Shown piece after piece: positions 4,051 to 8,376 of a stretch of 8,376 nucleotides of DNA. Source of the DNA: Clostridia bacterium (GTDB taxonomy: Bacteria; Bacillota; Clostridia; Oscillospirales; CAG-382); assembly GCA_900757905.1 (NCBI GenBank), contig CAAEPN010000254.1, positions 1 to 8,376 on the forward strand, read 5' to 3'. The first letter of the stretch is position 1. The number at the start of each line of letters is the position of its first letter. The position numbers and the translations under genes are program-made. A model generated the notes under the pieces. That model saw only the letters and a list, made by a program, of their open reading frames with translations, was not told the origin of the DNA and ran no database searches.

Positions 4051-6129
4051 ATGAAGTTCAAATGGATGGCGAAGCTCGCAGCAGTTGCCTTTGCCGCGTT
4101 TCTTGCGGTTTCGGCAGTGAGCGTCTTTGCGGACGGCGAAAAGCAGTTAACGGTGCATTTTGAGGATGTTACTGCGGCTGACGCGACGACCCAATACGGT
4201 GAGGCTAAAATCAAGGTCAGTCTTTCCGGCGTATCCGGTAAAGCGAGCGTGATTCAGAACGCATTCACCTTTGACGGTTTGGAATACAAATCCGTCCGGT
4301 TCTTGAAAGGCGAAAACGATCCGCCGAAAGGCTTTTGGTACGCTCCGACCGATCTTGCCGCTGTCAATGCCGACAAAAAGTTCACGCTTGGCATTGCCTC
4401 CGGTACGGGAATCGATTTTGCGGACGACGAAGAAGTTTTCATCGTGACCTTTGCCGGCGAACCCGGCGAAACGGTTACCTTAAAGGTTGCGGATGATCTT
4501 GAAAACACCTATGCAGTCATTGACGGTCAGAAGATCGCGGTCGCTGCGGCAGAATCCGGCACGGCTTCGGCAAGCGAAAAAGGCAATAAGAGCATCGAGG
4601 CGGTCGTGAAGCTCGTCATGGATAAAGTGATTGGCTTCAACGGCGAGGGCGATACCGGCCTTACGCTGCGTATCACAAGCGAGGATACTGAGGGCTATGT
4701 GATCACCAATCCCTTAAGCAATAAGCCTGTCCAGGAAAACGGACACCGCGAAAGCACGGACATCCCGACCTTTACGATAAAAAACAGCGTCCTTGGCGGC
4801 GATAAGTATACCGTTGAGTTATTTGGCGCCGGCTATGTGTCTTATAAAAAGACCGGCGTCAGCTTCGCAGAACCGCTTGAGATCACGAATGCCGAATTTG
4901 TTCCGGGCGACGTGAACGGCGACGGCGTGGTCGATGCGACCGATAAGAAAGCCGCCGAGGAATCGCAGAACGGCGAATTTAACGAAGCAGCCGATTTCGA
5001 CCGTAACGGCAAGACCGACGCAGCCGACCTTGCGGTGTTCGATGGCTTGGACGAAGAGAAAAAAGTCCCGGCAAAAATGGAAGCACCGACCGTTACCGGC
5101 GGTACGAAGAAGATAACCGTCAAATGGACAAAGCCGGATGACGATACCGTGACCGGCTATACCGTGCAATACGGCACGACCAAAACCAAGCTTTCCGGCA
5201 AGAAAGAGATCACTTCTGCCGATACCTTAAGCGTCGAAGTTTCCAATCTCTCCGAGGGAACCACCTATTATGTGCAGGTCGCAGCGAAAAACGAAGTCGG
5301 CACAGGTGAATTTTCCGATATCGTAAGCGCCAAGACTCAAGCCGCACAAACCGGCGGCGGAGGAACAGGCGGTGGAGGAACAGGCGGTGGTGGCACCGGC
5401 GGCGGAGGAAGCACTGGCGGCGGAAGCACCGGTGGCGGAAGTACCGGTGGCGGAAGTACCGGCGGCTCGACCGGTGGCAGCACAGGTGGCTCGACCGGTG
5501 GCAGCACAGGTGGCTCGACCGGCGGTTCAACGACCAAACCCACAGACCCGACTCCCACAGAACCGACGAAACCGGCTTATGAAGAGACCTTTACCGACCT
5601 TGACGGACATCCGTGGGCAAAGGATTCTATCTATGCCTTAAAGAATAAAGGAATCATCAACGGTATCAGCGAGACGGAGTTTGCTCCGGCAAGCAATATT
5701 AAACGCGGCGATTTCATTCTGATCCTCACGAGAATGCTGTCGATAAATAATGAATTTACCGATAACTTTGACGATGTTCCCGTAGGCTCGTATTATTACA
5801 ACGCGATCGGCAGCGCAAGAGTGGCCGGAATTGCCAAAGGCAGCGGTACAAGCTTTATGCCGGAAGAAAACATTACGCGTCAAGATCTGATCACACTTGC
5901 ATACCGTGCATTTCTTGGCAGCGGCTATCTTACGGAAAGCGAAGATCTAACGCCGCTAGATGCCTTTGGAGATAAGGGCAAAATTGCGGATTATGCCGCA
6001 GTGGCAATGGCTTCGATGGTCAAAGCCGGAATTATCCAAGGTTCGGACGGCAATGTAAACCCGAATGGCAATGCAACACGTGCCGAAGTGGCGGTTATGT
6101 GTGCAAGACTTGCCGCACTTATGAATTAA
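4051..6129 (+). CDS. Secreted SLH-anchored surface protein with cohesin-like, dockerin-like and Fn3 modules
   Basis: A complete 692-residue exported protein. Residues 1-27 are a signal peptide (MKFKWMAKLA, hydrophobic core, cleavage after VFA). About 30-170 is a beta-rich module resembling a cohesin/CBM fold. About 180-283 is a beta domain of the type found before dockerins. Residues 286-333 carry two dockerin-type calcium loops (DVNGDGVVDATD and DFDRNGKTDAAD). About 344-430 is a fibronectin III domain. A Gly/Ser/Thr linker spans 435-494 and a Thr/Pro stretch 495-508. Three SLH domains fill about 512-692, with IKRGD, ITRQD and ATRAE motifs. SLH triplets bind secondary cell-wall polymer, so the N-terminal modules should face outward. 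The ATG at 4051 has AGGAGG at 4034-4039 and opens the signal peptide. An upstream in-frame ATG at 3790 would overlap the TetR C-terminus and hide the signal peptide. The gene is probably co-transcribed from the switchable promoter. The partner bound by the cohesin and dockerin modules is unknown. Confidence 0.92.
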   Translation: MKFKWMAKLAAVAFAAFLAVSAVSVFADGEKQLTVHFEDVTAADATTQYGEAKIKVSLSGVSGKASVIQNAFTFDGLEYKSVRFLKGENDPPKGFWYAPTDLAAVNADKKFTLGIASGTGIDFADDEEVFIVTFAGEPGETVTLKVADDLENTYAVIDGQKIAVAAAESGTASASEKGNKSIEAVVKLVMDKVIGFNGEGDTGLTLRITSEDTEGYVITNPLSNKPVQENGHRESTDIPTFTIKNSVLGGDKYTVELFGAGYVSYKKTGVSFAEPLEITNAEFVPGDVNGDGVVDATDKKAAEESQNGEFNEAADFDRNGKTDAADLAVFDGLDEEKKVPAKMEAPTVTGGTKKITVKWTKPDDDTVTGYTVQYGTTKTKLSGKKEITSADTLSVEVSNLSEGTTYYVQVAAKNEVGTGEFSDIVSAKTQAAQTGGGGTGGGGTGGGGTGGGGSTGGGSTGGGSTGGGSTGGSTGGSTGGSTGGSTGGSTGGSTTKPTDPTPTEPTKPAYEETFTDLDGHPWAKDSIYALKNKGIINGISETEFAPASNIKRGDFILILTRMLSINNEFTDNFDDVPVGSYYYNAIGSARVAGIAKGSGTSFMPEENITRQDLITLAYRAFLGSGYLTESEDLTPLDAFGDKGKIADYAAVAMASMVKAGIIQGSDGNVNPNGNATRAEVAVMCARLAALMN
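5353..5532 (+). repeat. Gly/Ser/Thr linker-coding tandem repeats
   Basis: This stretch encodes GGGGT and GGGST units followed by GGST units, about 60 residues with no other amino acid. At the DNA level a 24-base unit beginning GGCTCGACCGGT recurs at 5464-5487 and 5488-5511, with a partial third copy to about 5522. It forms a flexible spacer between the Fn3 domain and the SLH wall anchor. Repeat units are multiples of three, so length changes would keep the frame. Confidence 0.88.
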
Positions 6130-6135
6130 ATTTGT

Positions 6136-6178
6136 TTCCCTTTGCCAAGTAGCTTAATTCGCTGAAAAAGGCAGGGAA
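6136..6178. repeat. Interrupted stem in the spacer before the adhesin gene
   Basis: TTCCCT (6136-6141) pairs with AGGGAA (6173-6178) and GCC (6144-6146) with GGC (6170-6172), leaving a 23-base loop and a two-base bulge. No T run follows, so I do not call it a terminator. No promoter was seen in 6130-6233, which supports read-through from the SLH gene to the next. Confidence 0.35.
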
Positions 6179-6233
6179 GAGGATAAGCAAAAGCGAACGG
6201 CATGCAACATAATTGAGAAAGAAGGATTAAGTT

Positions 6234-8376
6234 ATGGAAATCAAAAAAATCTTAGCAGGCCTTTTGGCTTCCGCTGTAACGGTCGGAATGTTGGCTGTTC
6301 CGGCATTTGCGGATTTTGAAACGGTGGAAAAAGCTTCGGCGGATGAAAATTTCGAAGAAGTGACTGCGGCTTTGGCGGAAGATACAAATTGGGCAGACAG
6401 TGCAAAAACCGATTGGTATAACGATACTGAAAGCGAATACACTTTGAATACGGCCGAAGAATTGGCAGGCTTGGCTTCTCTTGTAAATAGCGGCACGAGC
6501 TTTGCAAAGAAAACGGTAAAACTTGGCAGCGATATCGACTTAAAAGGAATAGAATGGACTCCGATAGGAAAAAGCGGCTCAACGTTTCAGGGCATATTTG
6601 ATGGAAATGGCAACACTATTAAAAATCTCTTAATTACCGGGTCCAAGTCCCAATGTGACGTGGGACTTTTTGGATTCACAACAAGCGGAGAGATTAAGAA
6701 CTTTACGCTTGAAAATGCACAGGTTAGCGGTTATTTGGATGTTGGCGCTGTTGCGGGTACACCCTACACGTCAAAATACACCAATATCACCGTAAAAGGC
6801 GTGATAAAAATTGACGGCTATGCATATGTCGGCGGAGCGTTTGGCAAAAACGGATATGCCAATCTGACAAATGTTGATGTTCTTGGCAATTCGGGAAGCT
6901 ATGTAAAGGCAGACAGTGAAGACTACAGAACATATATCGGCGGTCTTATCGGCTTTATGGGCGAGGGCAATCAGACAATAGCGGATTGTGACGTTGCAAT
7001 CGATGTTATCGGCTCTACCTGTGATGTAGGCGGTATAACCGGTATACTTCATTACGGAAATAAAATGGTTAATTGCACATACAGCGGCAATCTTGCTTTG
7101 ACGAATGCAACAGATCCCGACGTAAGCGGTGAAATCGGCGGACTTGCAGGTACATATCTTACCAACCCGAATCACGTGACATCGATTACGGGCAGCAGTG
7201 CAACGGTAAGCAGCGCCAAAGTATCCGACGGTACCACAACAAAGGATATTAAAGATGAAATCACATCGATCGGTACCGTTTACAGCGAAGAACACAAAAC
7301 AAACGGCGAATGCACCGTTTCGGCAAAGGTCAACGGCAAAGAGGATACGTTCACCACTAATGTTGCAAATATCGGTGACGTAAAGTACTTCTCGCTTGAA
7401 TCAGCCGTCGCAGCAGCTCTTGCTTCCGGCAAAAATGAAACCGTAACCATGCTTTGCAACGCAGACGGCAACGGTATCATTATTCCGGCAGGAGCAAATA
7501 TTACCATTGATTTCGGTGGATATTCTTACACCATTGACGGTACGCTCGTCGGCTCGAACGGTTCGGAAACCAACGGCTTCCAACTTTTGAAAGACGCAAA
7601 TGTCACGTTGAAAAACGGTACGATTATCAGCTCCAAGCTGGCTAAGTGGGGACCGACTACGGATAATGCCGCTAATGCAACCGGTGCAAATATTGTTATT
7701 CAGAACTACAGCAACCTCAGATTAGAAAACATTACGATTGACGGCGACCAGTCGGCAGTAACCGAGGGCAACCCCAGTGCGGCTTATGCAAGATATGTTC
7801 TTTCGAACAACAACGGCAATACCGTTCTGACCGGTAACACCAATATCATAGCTGCTCCCGGCAACTATGCGTTTGACGTATACGGCGGTTGGTATCCGGC
7901 TTATCCGTTCGTAACGGTTACGTTAGATGAAAACATGACCGGCACGATTACCGGTAAAATCCAGGTTTCGAACGGAGAAGTTGCTAAACCGGATAATTTC
8001 AAGCTTTCCATTAAAAACGGTACGATCGACGGCACTATTCAGGATGACAGATCCGCAGCACAAAAAGAAACTTATCCGAAACTGAATGCAGTTTCCGGCG
8101 GTTCGTTCACGACAGACGTATCGGATTATTGCGAAGACGGCTTTGCACCGAGATTTGTCAACGGCAAATATGTAGTCGGCGAAGACAACAGCGCAACGAC
8201 GATCAAGCTTATCTTTAAGCAGCCGGACGCAAACGATAATACTTTGTATAATATCGTTTTGTCCGGTGTAGAAAAGAACATCAACCGTCTCAATGCGGCA
8301 GAATTCAAGTTCGCGCTCACCACGACCGACGCAATCACCTATGAAATCGCAGCAGCAGACGGTCTTGCACTCATTC
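6234..8376 (+). CDS. Secreted GLUG/beta-helix adhesin-like protein (partial, runs off the window)
   Basis: An open frame from the ATG at 6234 to the right edge gives 714 residues with no stop. AAGGA at 6222-6226 lies 7 bases before the ATG. Residues 1-26 are a signal peptide (MEIKKILAGLLASAV, cleavage after AFA). Residues about 74-310 contain GLUG-type repeats: an AEELAGLASLVNSG entry, FDGNGNTIKNLLI at 122-134, then DVGLFG, YVGGAFG, YIGGLIG, DVGGITG and EIGGLAG. From about 385 to 650 there is a right-handed beta-helix pattern (VTLKNGTI, LRLENITIDG) ending in VSGGSFTTDVSDYCEDGFAP, typical of large Firmicutes surface proteins. Residues from about 653 look like the start of a further cohesin-like beta domain. 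No SLH or sortase motif is seen, but the C-terminus is missing. It is 104 bases after the SLH gene, probably the same operon. Function (adhesion, matrix or glycan binding) is inferred from domain type. Confidence 0.88.
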   Translation, partial: MEIKKILAGLLASAVTVGMLAVPAFADFETVEKASADENFEEVTAALAEDTNWADSAKTDWYNDTESEYTLNTAEELAGLASLVNSGTSFAKKTVKLGSDIDLKGIEWTPIGKSGSTFQGIFDGNGNTIKNLLITGSKSQCDVGLFGFTTSGEIKNFTLENAQVSGYLDVGAVAGTPYTSKYTNITVKGVIKIDGYAYVGGAFGKNGYANLTNVDVLGNSGSYVKADSEDYRTYIGGLIGFMGEGNQTIADCDVAIDVIGSTCDVGGITGILHYGNKMVNCTYSGNLALTNATDPDVSGEIGGLAGTYLTNPNHVTSITGSSATVSSAKVSDGTTTKDIKDEITSIGTVYSEEHKTNGECTVSAKVNGKEDTFTTNVANIGDVKYFSLESAVAAALASGKNETVTMLCNADGNGIIIPAGANITIDFGGYSYTIDGTLVGSNGSETNGFQLLKDANVTLKNGTIISSKLAKWGPTTDNAANATGANIVIQNYSNLRLENITIDGDQSAVTEGNPSAAYARYVLSNNNGNTVLTGNTNIIAAPGNYAFDVYGGWYPAYPFVTVTLDENMTGTITGKIQVSNGEVAKPDNFKLSIKNGTIDGTIQDDRSAAQKETYPKLNAVSGGSFTTDVSDYCEDGFAPRFVNGKYVVGEDNSATTIKLIFKQPDANDNTLYNIVLSGVEKNINRLNAAEFKFALTTTDAITYEIAAADGLALI

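Noticed and set aside
5210..5558. Minus-strand Pro/Arg-rich ORFs opposite the linker
   Set aside because: They are low-complexity complements of the Gly/Ser/Thr repeat on the coding strand.

Overview
The window looks like chromosome from a low-to-middle GC, Gram-positive anaerobe of the Clostridia type. The signs are strong AGGAGG-type ribosome binding sites, SLH surface anchoring, a dockerin-like module, a YolD-family protein and an Fe-S flavoprotein-like gene. Species cannot be named from the sequence. No rRNA, tRNA or CRISPR array was seen.

Left block (1-2012): a tightly packed plus-strand run of accessory genes. It holds the end of an unrecognised gene, a flavodoxin-fold Fe-S-type oxidoreductase, a GNAT acetyltransferase, a YolD-like protein and a small AT-rich orphan gene. 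A strong rho-independent terminator closes the block at 1972-2012. The mix resembles mobile-element or ICE cargo, but no element ends are visible.

Middle block (2013-3363): a tyrosine recombinase with all catalytic residues. It is followed by a 240 bp segment bounded by a perfect 26 bp inverted repeat. Each repeat is itself a dyad with an asymmetric 4 bp centre (CAGA on the left, TCTG on the right). Inside the segment is a near-ideal sigma-A promoter (TTGACA, 17 bp, TATAAT) that points right in this copy. This is the architecture of a recombinase-driven promoter inversion switch, read here in the ON orientation. A third, shorter copy of the site lies just outside the segment.

Right block (3364-8376): the switch faces a TetR-family regulator gene broken by a one-base deletion. 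Next come two secreted surface proteins. The first is 692 residues, with a signal peptide, cohesin-like, dockerin-like and fibronectin III modules, a Gly/Ser/Thr linker and three SLH domains. The second is a GLUG/beta-helix adhesin-like protein that runs off the window. No terminator separates these genes, so they are probably one operon.

Working model (inference): the recombinase flips the promoter, so the cell-surface operon is made by only part of the population. TetR would add a second control layer that this copy has lost. The main alternative is that the palindromes are TetR operators rather than recombination sites; orientation heterogeneity in reads would decide between them.
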